Assembly: GCF_047948215.1 (NCBI RefSeq)
Contig: NC_134462.1
Coordinates: 117,424,437 to 117,488,436, forward strand
DNA: 64,000 nucleotides
Source: Lycorma delicatula
Taxonomy: Eukaryota; Arthropoda; Insecta; Hemiptera; Fulgoridae
Direction: 5' to 3'
Program-made: the position numbers and the translations under genes
Part shown: one piece after another, positions 1-10,444 of the stretch
How the letters are laid out: every line of letters begins with the position of its first letter
Position numbering within the stretch: the stretch's first letter is position 1
The notes under the pieces: generated by a model
Told to the model about the DNA's origin: nothing
Seen by the model: the letters and a program-made list of their open reading frames with translations, nothing else
Database searches by the model: none

Positions 1-302
1 ATTATATATAATAACTTTATTTCAATGATGTAAATTGTGATACAATTGCTAATTATAATTAGTGTGACGTAATCAATACCAGCTGATCGTGGATTAATAT
101 TTGCGCTTAGATAATGATAATATTTTTTCAATGTTAATTTTTGCTGCTGACGGTGTGGTAACATATCTGCCTTCCTCCGGAGGCTTTTTAACACAAAAAT
201 CTTCATTTATCAATATCAATCGGCTGCTGTTATATGGCGCCACCAAGAATAATCGGAATATAGAAGAGTTAATTACTGTTGGACTTATCACCTTCAAGTC
301 AG
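1..302. other. AT-rich leader sequence, no gene seen
   Basis: No recognisable coding or repeat signal. Short open frames here read through sequence that becomes an R1-like LINE at about 303, and their translations look like nothing known to me. Confidence 0.5.
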
Positions 303-860
303 TTATGAGACTGTGTTGATGGTGGCTGGGATGCCGCCACTTCAGCAGTTGGTGGCGGCTTGTGCGCAAATTTATCAGGGTATCTCTAAGAACAATGCCA
401 ACAGAACTGTCTACAGGGATCGGCAAACCAGGTGGGATGCGTCCACGAAAGGGAGGTGGACGCATCGTTTGATCGCGCACATTGAGCGGTGGGCCGAGAG
501 GAAGTTTGGCGAACTAGGATTCTGGCTGACCCAATTCCTGACCGGCCATGGGGGTCTTTCGTTGTGGACGAAGAAGAGCTGTAGACCCCTTCTGCATCTA
601 CTGTCGAGGGTTAGACACGCCGGAACACGTGATATTCCATATTCCAGTGCCCGTGGTGGGACGAGGAACTCCGCGACTGTACTACCGTAATTGCTCATCT
701 AGAGTTGGGGACCATCGTTGGAACGATGTTACGAAGTTCGGTGGACTTCGACACTGTGACGGAGTTTGTGTCGGGAATACTGCAAATGAAATATCGGGTA
801 GCGAGGGGGTGAGGGACAGCTCCGTACGTATATGTAGAGTACAACCTCTCTGAGAATTTA
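303..860 (+). mobile_element. R1-like non-LTR retrotransposon, C-terminal ORF2 fragment
   Basis: The + strand encodes the last part of an R1-clade ORF2, the region after the reverse transcriptase. From about 303 it reads SYETVLMVAGMPPL, then at about 400-550 RDRQTRWDASTKGRWTHRLI and LTQFLTGHGGL. This block is typical of R1 proteins. Near position 550 the frame shifts by one. The continuation FCIYCRGLDTPEHVIFHIP, at about 592-650, is the C-terminal cysteine/histidine knuckle. No endonuclease or RT core precedes it, so the copy is 5'-truncated, as is usual for LINEs. It fades into an AT microsatellite at about 876. The copy is dead because of the frameshift and truncation. Clade assignment is by motif recall; family membership is likely but not proven. 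Confidence 0.8.
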
Positions 861-876
861 TTTAGAGAAATAATTG

Positions 877-900
877 ATATATATATATATATATATATAT
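877..900. repeat. (AT)n microsatellite
   Basis: About 12 uninterrupted AT units immediately after the R1-like 3' region. It may mark the decayed 3' tail of that element. Confidence 0.9.
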
Positions 901-1400
901 CAATTTTTTCTACAACGCCAGGAAGATTTATTATATCGTTTTCACGATATAAATTCTACCAGTCAAGTTTGAAGTTTTAATATTTTATACTAAGAAAGAA
1001 AATTATGAAATATGAAAATAATAAAACGTTGAAATAAAATATAAGTAAGTATAAGATGATTAAATAAATACCAAAATACAATGTTAATGAACTTAAATAG
1101 AAATGAAAGAAGTTAAAATAAATGTAAAACACTAGCATTAATAAACTAGAGAGAGATAAATTAAAGATAAATAAATAGTAACTCGAGATGGTGATTGTAT
1201 TGAAGAACGTTGTACGACCCATAATTCTAAGAATTCCAACTGAAAGGTACATTCAGAGAGAGACAAAATGCTGTCTATTAACGATAAAGATACAGAAACG
1301 ATTTTCTGTTTAAGTTAATGTAGATTATTTTTGAAAACATCGAAAACTGGTAAACCCATTCTGCAAAATATATAGTTATAATTTCGTCTAATTGTTTATT
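901..1400. other. AT-rich stretch, nothing recognised
   Basis: Low-complexity AT-rich DNA. The reverse-strand open frame around 977-1252 translates to an F/I/L/Y-rich string expected from AT bias, with no domain. Confidence 0.5.
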
Positions 1401-1446
1401 TGCCAAACATAACTAATTAGACAGCCTGCCAAACATAACTAATTAG
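1401..1446. repeat. Short tandem duplication (26-bp period)
   Basis: The 20-mer TGCCAAACATAACTAATTAG occurs at 1401-1420 and again at 1427-1446, a period of 26 bases. It abuts the start of a SINE at about 1447. Confidence 0.9.
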
Positions 1447-1622
1447 GCCTTGGAGGCGCGAGTGGTTGCGTTTTGGCCTTACAACCAGAGGTCCCGGTTC
1501 GAATCCCGGTCAAGGCATGACATACACACGCTATAAAAATTATCATTTCTCATCACATCCTCTAAAGTAATAAGTAACGCTGGTCCCGGAGACTAAAAAA
1601 AAAATAATAATAATAATAAAAT
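1447..1622 (+). mobile_element. tRNA-derived SINE, family B, full-length-looking copy
   Basis: The 5' part resembles a tRNA gene. It has an A-box-like segment (GCGAGTGGTTGCG, about 1459-1471) and an exact Pol III B box GGTTCGAATCC at 1496-1506. A body follows, including ACACGCTATAAAAATTAT and TGGTCCCGGAGACT, and then a tail of A's and repeated AAT units (about 1595-1620). The same body recurs at 48.44-48.57 kb, and its tRNA-like head recurs at 24.04 kb (+) and 24.5 kb (-). Four related copies in one window show a dispersed family rather than a real tRNA gene. The tRNA part would not fold into a clean cloverleaf with a matching acceptor stem as far as I can judge by eye. Confidence 0.8.
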
Positions 1623-1948
1623 AGGAAGCTAAGAAATATTATTCTAAATTTATGGGGGGTTTCATTTTCTGCAGATTATTCAAATTAGTTAGAAATAAAT
1701 CTGGCTCCATATCTACGAACAAGATATTAATTGTATTGTTAAGATTATACTAGGAAGGAGGCTTTACTAAGTATTAATTTATTACTTACCTGTATTTGTG
1801 GCTTGTGTTTCTTACGGCTGTTATGCGTATAAGCCTCAGAGGTATAAAGGCAGAATTAAATTTGCTTTCTTTGAGATTAATGATGCTTATTACAACGCCT
1901 CTCATCGGTCAATAGAGTGAAGTTGTCATTTGTCAGACTAAATACCGC
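1623..1948. other. AT-rich spacer between two SINEs
   Basis: No gene or repeat recognised. Confidence 0.4.
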
Positions 1949-1949
1949 C

Positions 1950-2132
1950 TAACCCACCAGGTTGATCTAGTGGTGCTCTCTTCATCGGAAATCAGACGAT
2001 TTCGAAGTCGAGAGTTGTAAGGTTCAAGACGGACTAAAGGCCTTTTATATGGATTTGAATACTAGATAGTGGACACCGGTGATCTTTGGTGGTTGGGAAT
2101 CAATTAACTACAGATATCAGGAATGGTGAACT
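1950..2132 (+). mobile_element. tRNA-derived SINE, family A, diverged and 3'-incomplete
   Basis: It matches the better copies at 21.8 and 57.8 kb from the head (AACCCACCAGGTTGATCTAG) through ATACTAGATAGTGGACACCG and CTTTGGTGGTTGGG to about ATCAGGAATGGTGAAC. The last third of the family consensus (TACAAGACTACACTTC and onward to the GAAA tail) is absent and replaced by unrelated sequence. Several substitutions and a small deletion in the tRNA-like part make it an old copy. Confidence 0.8.
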
Positions 2133-2180
2133 TATTTTCTTTTTCGAAAAGACTAATATCATCTGCATGTCGATGGGTTT

Positions 2181-2212
2181 GCATGACGATATGTGATAAC
2201 ATATCGTCATGC
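2181..2212. repeat. Perfect 14-bp hairpin with GATA loop
   Basis: GCATGACGATATGT (2181-2194) pairs exactly with ACATATCGTCATGC (2199-2212) around a 4-base loop. It lies just past the point where the family A SINE loses similarity to its consensus. Confidence 0.9.
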
Positions 2213-2930
2213 TCATGCTTGATGCTTGTTCGTCGTCGGCTCAGCAAAGAAGACAGCAGGAAATCCCTTCACTGATCAGTTTCCCTAGTAAGCATTGTAT
2301 GCCTCTTATTCTTAGATTTTCACTGGTAACTTTTGCTACATCTCCCGATTACACCTGTTACGGTTACGGAACTTAATACATATAAAGCTTCCGTTAATAT
2401 ATATATTAATAATACTACTTAAGGACAGTCGAATTTCCTATCATATATGCTACATGTATGGACAAATTTTCTTGTAATTAATTACATGCGTTATTTATGA
2501 ATAAGCTATTTCAAAAATATAGTTTATTATTTAGTACAGCTTTATAAATTGTTTCACATTGATCCTACAAACTGACGAAGCGATTTTTTAAAATAATTTC
2601 TTTAATATACCAAATAACTTTTTAAACTGTATTTTATAACTTTTCTTTTTGTGTTAATTAATGTTAGTAATCCGGTAAAATATTTTGGATGAAACTCTAA
2701 AACGCTTTGAAATGTATTGTAGTAAACTTCAGAAGAAGAATCGGTTTATTAAACCTATATGTTATATAATATGTAGTTGTGCTTATGTTATCTACACTAA
2801 AAACATGTCCGATATTTAAGAATTGTGTTCCGGGCAGCTGCCAAGTTATCGTGCTTAGAACCAATAGAGATTGTGACGTGCAGGCCACCCCGCTGCCTTC
2901 TCTCTCGAGCAAGATCTAACGCCAACACCT
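2213..2930. other. Unassigned AT-rich sequence
   Basis: No gene recognised. A slightly GC-richer part at about 2220-2300 (CGTCGTCGGCTCAGC and onward) may be a repeat, but I cannot name it. Confidence 0.4.
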
Positions 2931-3000
2931 GTGCTGGCCCCCCTAGTGGTGTATAAATGCACTTGTTGAAACCAATTTACATTTTTATTGCTCATTTTGT
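2931..3000 (+). promoter_or_regulatory. Candidate TATA promoter beside a CTCF-like site
   Basis: CCCCCCTAGTGGTG (2938-2951) is, on the minus strand, CACCACTAGGGGGG. This is very close to the CTCF core shared by flies and vertebrates (CCASYAGRKGGCRS), with a mismatch at the GGC end. TATAAAT follows directly at 2952-2958, and a TCATTT initiator-like hexamer lies about 35 bases further on. The block is GC-richer than its surroundings. Each motif is short, and no transcript was seen downstream. Confidence 0.3.
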
Positions 3001-3770
3001 TGGTTATACCGCTGTGCCAAATGGTAAACTATTATAATGATCTATTTAATTTATCAGAACCTTTCTAAATCCGACACTCTTTTACAAAAGATCTTATAAC
3101 ATTTTTAATTACTTTGCTAAAAAGTAATTTACACATTTTAATTGCGTTCATGTAATGATTCACTCCGGTAACGTATAAATGTTCTTCATTTTTTTTATTT
3201 ATATTTTATCTTTGAAAGATATTATAAAAAAATAAATCTAAACTTACGTTGAAATTTCATTTTGTTTTTAAAAACTTTCAATTATTAATTGTAAAACGGC
3301 CACATTATTGTTGCATAATTAATAAAAAGAAGGAAGATATTTTTATAATTTAAAATATTTTTCTAATTTATTCCAATTTTAACTTGTATAATTTTAAATG
3401 AATCGCTAATCTTTACTTCTCCACCATACTGCATATTTCTCTGTTTGTCTTCATCTTTATTACTGTCTCGTTCTCTATAATTTTTAATTTTCATTCTTTC
3501 CTTTTGATATCATTTTTCTTTCTTCGCGTACTTCGTACCCAACTCTTTTAATTGCTTCGTGTCCTTTTCAAGGGGGAAAAACTAATATTTCTAAAATAAT
3601 GGTTTGTTATTTGGGAAGGAATGATTTTCAGTACTTACCGGATTGTTACGGGGTAATAAAACTACTACAAAAAAAGATGTTATATCATAAACTTGATTGT
3701 GGTTTTTATTATATATTTTTTACTTTATGACGCAAATAACCATCGGAGATGTAAATAGTATTTTGTCCCA
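3001..3770. other. AT-rich stretch, nothing recognised
   Basis: T-rich low-complexity sequence with no convincing ORF or repeat. Confidence 0.4.
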
Positions 3771-3777
3771 TTAGCAT

Positions 3778-4560
3778 TTTTTTGATTTTTTTTTTTGTCT
3801 TCAGTCATTTGACTGGTTTGATGCAGCTCTCCAAGATTCCCTATCTAATGCTAGTCGTTTCATTTGCGCTATACCCTCTACATCCTACATCCCTAACAAT
3901 TTGTTTTACATATTCCAAACGTGGCCTGCCTAGACAATTTTTTCCTTCTACCTGTCTTTCCAATATTAAAGCGACTATTCCAGGATGCCTTAGTATGTGG
4001 CCTATAAGTCTGTATCTTCTTTTAACTATATTTTTCGAAATGCTTCTTCCTTCATCTATTTGCCGCAATACCTCTTCATTTGTCACTTTATCCACCCATC
4101 TGATTTTTAACATTCTCCTATAGCACCGCATTTCAAAAGCTTCTAGCCTTTCTTCTCAGATACTCCGATTGTCCAAGTTTCACTTCCATATAAAGCGACA
4201 CTCCAAACATACACTTTCAAAAATCTTTTCCTGACATTTAAATTAATTTTTGATGTAAACAAATTATATTTCTTACTGAAGGCTCGTTTAGCTTGTGCTA
4301 TTCGGCATTTTATATCGCTCCTGCTTCGTCCATCTTTAGTAATTCTACTTCCCAAATAACAAAATTCTTCTACCTCCATAATCTTTTCTCCTCCTGTTTT
4401 CACATTCAGTGGTCCATCTTTGTTATTTCTACTACGTTTCATTACTTTTGTTTTGTTCTTGTTTATTTTCATGCGATAGTTCTTGGGTAGGACTTCATCT
4501 ATGCCGTTCATTATTTCTTCTAAATCCTTAAATACACAAATTATTTTCATTTGAGGTTTT
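3778..4560 (-). mobile_element. LINE 3' end (C-terminal RT-protein fragment), 5'-truncated
   Basis: The minus strand encodes the part of a LINE polymerase just after the FADD motif. It reads INKNKTKVMKRSRNN, EEFCYLGSRITKDGRS, VALYGSETWTIGVSEKKG and then, in another frame, MLKIRWVDKVTNEEVLRQI, YRLIGHILRHPGIVAL and RPRLEYVKQIVRDVG. One frameshift separates the halves near 4131-4143. The 3' end in sense orientation finishes with the motif complementary to CAGTCATTTGACTGGTTTGA and a poly-A (poly-T on the + strand at about 3780-3800). TTAGCAT at 3771-3777 and at 4561-4567 could be a short target-site duplication. A 29.1 kb copy is nearly identical, and 17.7 kb holds a third 3' scrap. The exact clade (RTE/CR1-like) is not determined. 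Confidence 0.85.
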
Positions 4561-4567
4561 TTAGCAT

Positions 4568-6116
4568 CAGTTTATAATATTTTAATACTTGGTATATCAA
4601 TATAAAATTGAATTTCTCTTTTGATTTAAAAAACCATATTATAAAATATAATTTCCAAGAAAAACTTTTCTTTAACGTGACGTTCTTGTAATATTTTTGT
4701 GATATGTAGACTTAATTAAATTTTTATTACCGAAAAACTGTGATCGATTATAATTCCAATAATAATCTCTTCCTAATGAAGACTTATCGTTTTAAATATG
4801 GTTATTTATTTTATTAATAATAATAATTTTAAAGGTCTTTTATGGGTTTCACAAATTTTTCTTAAGATTTTGAATCTAAAACGTTGAATCTAAGGAATCT
4901 CTAAGGTACGTATAATGCTTTGGTGTTAATACAGTTACGAGTTTTTTGAATGGCACAGAAGGTTAAAGTTTTTTTTCACACGCAAAATGTACTGTGCAAG
5001 GCTTGACCGTACCATTTGTACCACTTTCAACAACATCCGCTGTTTGAAACTGTCTCCTGGTCACCATTTTGCTGTTGAGATATAAAAATAATGATGTATG
5101 TAATCTAACCGGCTCCATTTAATTTGTATCAGTTTGACCAACGACATAAATATATTCATCAATGTTAATGAATAAAGACAGAGAAAAATTTTTAAATAAA
5201 TAATTAAAAAAATAATTTAATAATTATTGAAAATTTAATAAAATAAAATTATATTCATTGGCTTAACCTTCTTTCGCGATGCTAATTATTAGAGGTAGTT
5301 TACTCTGGTAACCGTAAATTACTTTTTTTAATTTAAAATAGATTTTATTCTTTGTAAAAAATAGTTAAATAAAAAAAAATTGATAATAATTTTTAATATA
5401 TATATATATATCTACTGTTATTATGTAATGTTATATATCAACTGTTGTTATGTAGTATTACATTGAATAATTTTGTAATACAATGTAGTGAGTGTACATT
5501 ATATGAGCACACGTGTGTTGTTTCATTCAGGTAGGCTTTAGAACACTATTTGAAATGATGGAATCGTAAGCTGTTCGTTATTCGGAATACATTTTCTAAT
5601 GCTAATTTAATGAGATTTAATGTTATTTCCATTCAATGTATTCTAATTTCAGTGTAATATTATGCAAACTGTTTGTCATTGCCTTAGTTTTATTACCGTT
5701 TTATGATACTAATCATTACAGTTGCATTCTATGTTGTTGTTAATGTTTAATTTGAAAGTAATTGATTCTTGCTTCTAATCCAATTCAACGTAAATTAAAT
5801 AGGAGAATTTAACTTTTATACTTCCCAACTTTAAATGCATTTTTGTTGTTTAATATGTATTTAATTTCATACATAATATAAAAGTTAAAAGCGAATGAAA
5901 AAAAAAAAATTAATAAAGTTTGTTTAAATTTATTTAAATATACTATTTCTTTACGTTAGTTTAAAATATTTCATTATTTTATTTACGTTTTTCATTTTAA
6001 ACATTGTTCTTTATTTGAATTATGTAATCTTGAAGTTAAGTTAGAATAACTAGAATGTACAAATTCAACAAATATTCTGATATATTATAATTTTATCATA
6101 TTATTTAATTCATTTT
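4568..6116. other. AT-rich stretch, nothing recognised
   Basis: Long AT-rich sequence with A/T runs and a short (AT)n at about 5398-5411. No gene or defined repeat. Confidence 0.4.
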
Positions 6117-6117
6117 C

Positions 6118-6500
6118 ATTTACTTCTACAAAGTAAAGCATAGCGAAAAATTTCGGTTTTCAGATTTCAACGGAAATATCCATTTTGACCATCCCTGAAT
6201 CCATTTTGACTAGTTTCGGCGTGACGTCTGTACGTAAGTTTGTACGAATGTATCTCGCAGAACTCAAAAACGATTAGCCGTAAATTGTTGAAATTTTGGA
6301 TTTAGTACTGTACCTTTTCATTGCAATTGAACCAAAAGTGGACACTGAACCAAAAGTGTCCAAAAAGCACAAAATCAAAAAAAAATTGGATTTTGGAATT
6401 TTTCTTATCTGCAGTAATCCACATTAACCTCATTAAGAGCTTTTCAACGATATAAGTTTTACTTATTTTTACTGGTTCCAGAGTTATAGCCAAATAAAAT
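6118..6500 (+). repeat. Left arm of a long inverted repeat
   Basis: Reads GCGAAAAATTTCGGTTTTCA, then ATTTCAACGGAAATATCCATTTT, TCCATTTTGACTAGTTTC, GCGTGACGTCTGTACGTAAG, then AACGATTAGCCGTA and TTTTCAACGATATAA. The reverse complement of all these blocks occurs in the same order at 7338-7666, with insertions and deletions between. A third copy, in the orientation of the right arm, is at 23490-23815. The outermost bases (TTTACTT, CTAC, AAGTAAA) form a small hairpin. Confidence 0.8.
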
Positions 6501-6556
6501 GTTAAATAATGAAATATTTGGATCTTATAAGGGGAAAGCACATCTGTTGAAATCCA

Positions 6557-6590
6557 TATACATATATATATATATATATTTTTTTTTTTC
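6557..6590. repeat. Short (AT)n and T-run
   Basis: About ten AT units followed by a run of T's, inside the inverted-repeat structure. Confidence 0.7.
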
Positions 6591-6839
6591 ATTTAAATAT
6601 GTTAATTTATTAATCATTATTTACCTTTCATTGTAATTTTTTTTACAACAAATAATTCAATAATAATAAAAAATAAAAAAAAACAAAAAAAACGGAAAGA
6701 TATCAGAAGTTATTAATGAAATAAAAAAATGTGTGTATGTAACTTATTAGGCGTACAAGGAAGTCATGTAGTGATCTAAACTATCATTCTATTATATAAG
6801 GAAATAAAAGACCAAATTATGAAATTCTCCGCGAAATTC

Positions 6840-7335
6840 ATACAGAGAGATCAAATCAGAAGGTATATATTATATTCCTTTCTGGACTGATGAACTTGAA
6901 AAACATAGGGTGGAAATAGGTGCAGCTCAAACAAGCAGCTCCCATAAGGATTGCGTAGCCCTGAGACAATTTAAAGGTGTTCTTAAAAGATGCATTATAA
7001 CCTCAAAGACAGAAACTTATAGAAGATTCCTTACAAACATGGACTTCAGAAAAGATGGAGCTAGAATGTAAAAGTTTATATCCAGGATTAACAATAGCCT
7101 TGTCGAGGCCAACGAACCTATGATAGGAGGTCAAAATTATTGATAAGACAAGCGGATATTGCTCAGTCCAATGCTGTTTAATGTTATGGTTAATGACATT
7201 ATCGATACTCCGATGTAAAAATCGCGTAGTACAGAGGCCTTACTTTATGTTGACGACTTGATAATCTGGAGGACCAGCAGCAAGATCGCAGCTCTTGAAA
7301 TGTGGGCTAACGGTACATTAAAGGTGCTAAAGAGC
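6840..7335 (+). pseudogene. Non-LTR reverse transcriptase relic between the inverted repeats
   Basis: Decayed LINE polymerase sequence on the + strand. At about 7153-7212 it reads ILLSPMLFNVMVNDIIDTP, matching the conserved GxxLSPxLFN block of LINE reverse transcriptases. At about 7231-7323 it reads ALLYVDDLIIWRTSSKIAAL, with YVDD in place of the usual FADD/YADD active site. Upstream, at about 6890-7140, ELEKHRVEIGAAQTSSSHK and KGVLKRCIITSKTETYRRFL suggest the linker before the RT. Stops and frameshifts interrupt it throughout. It sits wholly inside the inverted repeats, so it is either cargo or an older insertion. Clade not determined. Confidence 0.65.
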
Positions 7336-7337
7336 TC

Positions 7338-7666
7338 GTCGGAAGTACCACTTATGTTATATCGTTGAAAAGCTGTCAATGGGGGCTTATTAGTGCAATT
7401 AAGATTTTTAATTGTACATTTTTGGTTCAGTTGATTGCAATCAAAAGGGAAGGTGCGCAACTAGATATTAAAACATCCTACGGCTAATCGTTCTTGAGTT
7501 ATACCTACGAGATACATACCTACATACATACGTAAGAACAGACGTCACGCAGAAACTATTCAAAATGGATTCAGGGTTGGTAAAAATGAATATTTCCGTT
7601 GAAATCTGGAAACCGAAATTTTTTGCGATCACAATACTTCCTTTACTTCGTACAAGTAAGTAAAAA
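7338..7666 (-). repeat. Right arm of the long inverted repeat
   Basis: Reverse complement of the 6118-6500 arm. Visible blocks include TATATCGTTGAAAAGC, GGCTAATCGTTCTTGAG, AACAGACGTCACGC, AAAATGGATTCAGGG and AATATTTCCGTTGAAATC. The outer end is TTTACTTCGTACAAGTAAGT. The two arms with their contents span about 1.55 kb. This resembles a foldback or long-TIR DNA element, but no transposase was found in it. Confidence 0.8.
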
Positions 7667-10010
7667 TATGTAGAGCTATCAAGAAATTTATGATTTTTTT
7701 AATATTATAGACTCCAGACCTAAAATGCAGAAATGCTTTTTGAAATTTCTTTTTTTAATTTCGGCCTTTATTGAACGATTTGTTTGATTTAGAAGTAGAT
7801 TAACTTAGGCAAATTTTTTAAGCTTAACCTACACATGAATATATATATATATTTCGATTTTTGATTTTTGGATTTAACTTTTAATTTTTTTTATTAATAT
7901 CTGGGAGAGTCATTCAATAGTTTACCAGCTAATATTTTTTCCTTATGCTAATTTTTAATTTATTTCTTTATATTTAGTAATAATGATGATTTTTTAACAG
8001 ATAACATTTATAAAATTTACTGTAATTATAATCTTTTTTATTTAAGTAAAACGAAAACGTTTTTGAGCAGATGTTTTTGGTTTATTTATTTCAATAATTT
8101 AGTCATTTTATCATATTATTTTTATTTTAATGTTTTTAATAATTAAATATAAATTTTATATTTAACTATATATATATACTTATACTATATATATATTAAC
8201 TATATTTAACTATAGAACAGTATAGTAAATTAGGTACAGTATTTAAAAAGTTTATGAAAAAAATTGGTAATAATTTTATGTGAATGACAAATTACCTTAT
8301 TAATTTAATTACTGTAGTTTGAGTGGTGAGGGAAACAGCTTTGTATGATAAAAAATACTCTGACGGCTTAACTATATATTTATTTCATTTTTATGTTTTC
8401 TTTTTCTGTTTAAAATAAATACTTCTATGTAATTTTTTGTTTAGCCTATAAATATTAAATTATAAGGAAGAGAGTTAAATATATTTATATTGGCAAAGTA
8501 TCAGGATCGAATGATATATACCTAACGAAGTGCTGATCAAAGAATGTAGCAAAATCTGTATACTTTACTTAATTAAGGACTGGCTAATGATATTTTGAAT
8601 AAGATAAATGCTCGGGGTTGACAACTGACGGAAATGGAGTTGATGCTGTGTGGTCCTGAACGATAGGTTACAACACTGTTACCGTTTCCATCTTCTTTCT
8701 TTTTTATTTTATCCCTCCTTTTTATATTGCCATCACAAAATAAAAGTAAAAAATAAATGAATAACGTATTCTTTTTCACTAGTGTCATATTAAAAGAATT
8801 TTTTTTTAACTCTAAATAAAATTCCTAAATAGAATCGTACATAGAAATATTTTTAATTTAGAAGCTGTTAAGAAATATAAAATTAAAAAAAAATATTTTA
8901 TCTATTACGTACAGTTGTATGCAATCTATAAAATACGATATTAATATATATTTACAATTCTGAACTATTCCGTAACAAATGTCAACTAAACGAATAAAAT
9001 CATAAAATACGTAAAATTTCCTCATGATAATATTAAAATCTATCTAAATTTCAAATGTACTCCCCGATAAAGTACTTTTATTATGTATTACAGTTTTCCT
9101 GAGAAAAACGTAAGAGAGAATAAAATACCTGAGAAATTAGTCACAATTCAATATAGATTATTAAAATGGAAAATCACATAAGCGTTAATAGTAGTGTTAA
9201 AATTAATTAGAAGTTTCACATAGATTTGCATCAGGAATATTCAGAATCTTAAAATATATTTCACATTTGATATTCAATTTTTTTAAAAATACCTGATATT
9301 AACCAGAACATACTTCTGGTTATTATTAATATTATTGTAATTCTTATTATTATCCTACACTTTCACAGCTTTTACTTTTGCCGTTGACATTCCTTAAACT
9401 CGGAGTAATTTATACCAACGAGATTAGGCTTGCAATTATTGACGAAGTGCTTTCCGGGCAACATGGCAGGTGTCAATTACCAAGCTCCTTTGCATTAGCG
9501 CGTGGGTTTATTCCGTATATTATTCCGTACGGAGATATAATTATCGGGATTATATAAACTTCTTTTTGATTCCAAATTTCTTTAAATTCGAAAGCAAGAT
9601 CTGTATATTTCTGTAGCTTCGCATTGTGTTTAGTGTTGATGTTGTTACTTGATGGGATGTCATTTTTGCGTTGTTGTTATCCAAAAAAAAGGATGCTGGC
9701 TCATAAGCATAGTAGGGTCCTTTTTGAAACTCTAACTTGCATCTACTGCAGAGTTCTATGTGTACAATTTTTACCACGTTGTTGTGCTTCCTGGTGTTAT
9801 TATTATTATTGTTTATATTGATTAAGTGAAGATGAAATGGACATTTTTTGACATCTGAAATATTTTGTAAAAAAATAAATGAATTTTCTAATTTTTTTTT
9901 TTTGCACGTCAAATTCCATTTACAATCTGATTCGTAGATTAGTAACCATAGGTACATCAAAATAATCAAGTTACAAATGAGTTTAACGTAAAAATTTTAA
10001 TTACATTTTA
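7667..10010. other. AT-rich stretch with one repeat-like segment
   Basis: Mostly unassigned. The part at about 7840-7990 (GGGAGAGTCATTCAATAGTTTACCAGCT area) resembles 35170-35230 and may be a dispersed repeat. The minus strand at 9550-9969 has a 139-codon open frame (K/N-rich, one CSRCKLEF stretch) that I do not recognise and that may be chance. Confidence 0.35.
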
Positions 10011-10019
10011 GACATCAGT

Positions 10020-10440
10020 AGATCAAAAGTAGCGTAAGCACAAATAAAGACAATGATCTAGGTGAAGACCTTAATAACGCATATTTTCAGCTGGCGAGAT
10101 GTAACCTCTATCTAAATCGATTCCTGGGCAGTCACCTCTTCTTATCGCAAAAGTCATGTTAGTCGATTTCACTTGATTGACCTTTGTTTTCCAATCTTCA
10201 GCCAATCGGCTAGAAAGGCTAATCCAGATTGAAACTTAGTCTAGGCTTGAGTCGGATCATCATCGACCACCAGGATTGCCATGTTGGCAAACGAGCAATA
10301 GTAGTATTGCATGTGACTGGAAGGTACGCAGTGAAGATGATTTACTGGATAGGTACCAACAAATAGCCCCGAGGAACATCTTAGTAAATATCAAAGAATT
10401 CAGATAACTCGTTCTATTTTAATCTGGGAGAAGCGTCCAT
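10020..10440 (-). mobile_element. Jockey-like LINE reverse transcriptase fragment
   Basis: Read on the minus strand, DVPRGYLLVP corresponds to the VPQGSVLGP block of jockey-type RTs. After a frameshift come FANMAILVVDDDPT (the FADDTAILA active-site region, with the DD lost), FQSGLAFLADWL, and a block resembling KVNxxKSTxxxFxxRR. Multiple frame changes make it a relic. The same general family is represented by different parts of the protein at 20.8-21.1 kb (-) and 39.55-40.06 kb (+). Confidence 0.7.
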
Positions 10441-10444
10441 CCAA

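Noticed and set aside
101..319. + strand open frame before the R1-like fragment, and the long minus-strand frame over it
   Set aside because: Translations show no domain; the real signal in this area is the R1-like frame from about 303.
1447..1520. Possible tRNA gene
   Set aside because: The Pol III boxes are present, but the sequence continues into a SINE body and A-rich tail that recur elsewhere in the window.
3782..4123. + strand 113-codon frame
   Set aside because: It is the antisense of the LINE C-terminus, which reads clearly on the minus strand.
9550..9969. 139-codon minus-strand frame as a gene
   Set aside because: K/N-rich with no domain, no promoter or splice context seen; kept only as a mention in the interval entry.
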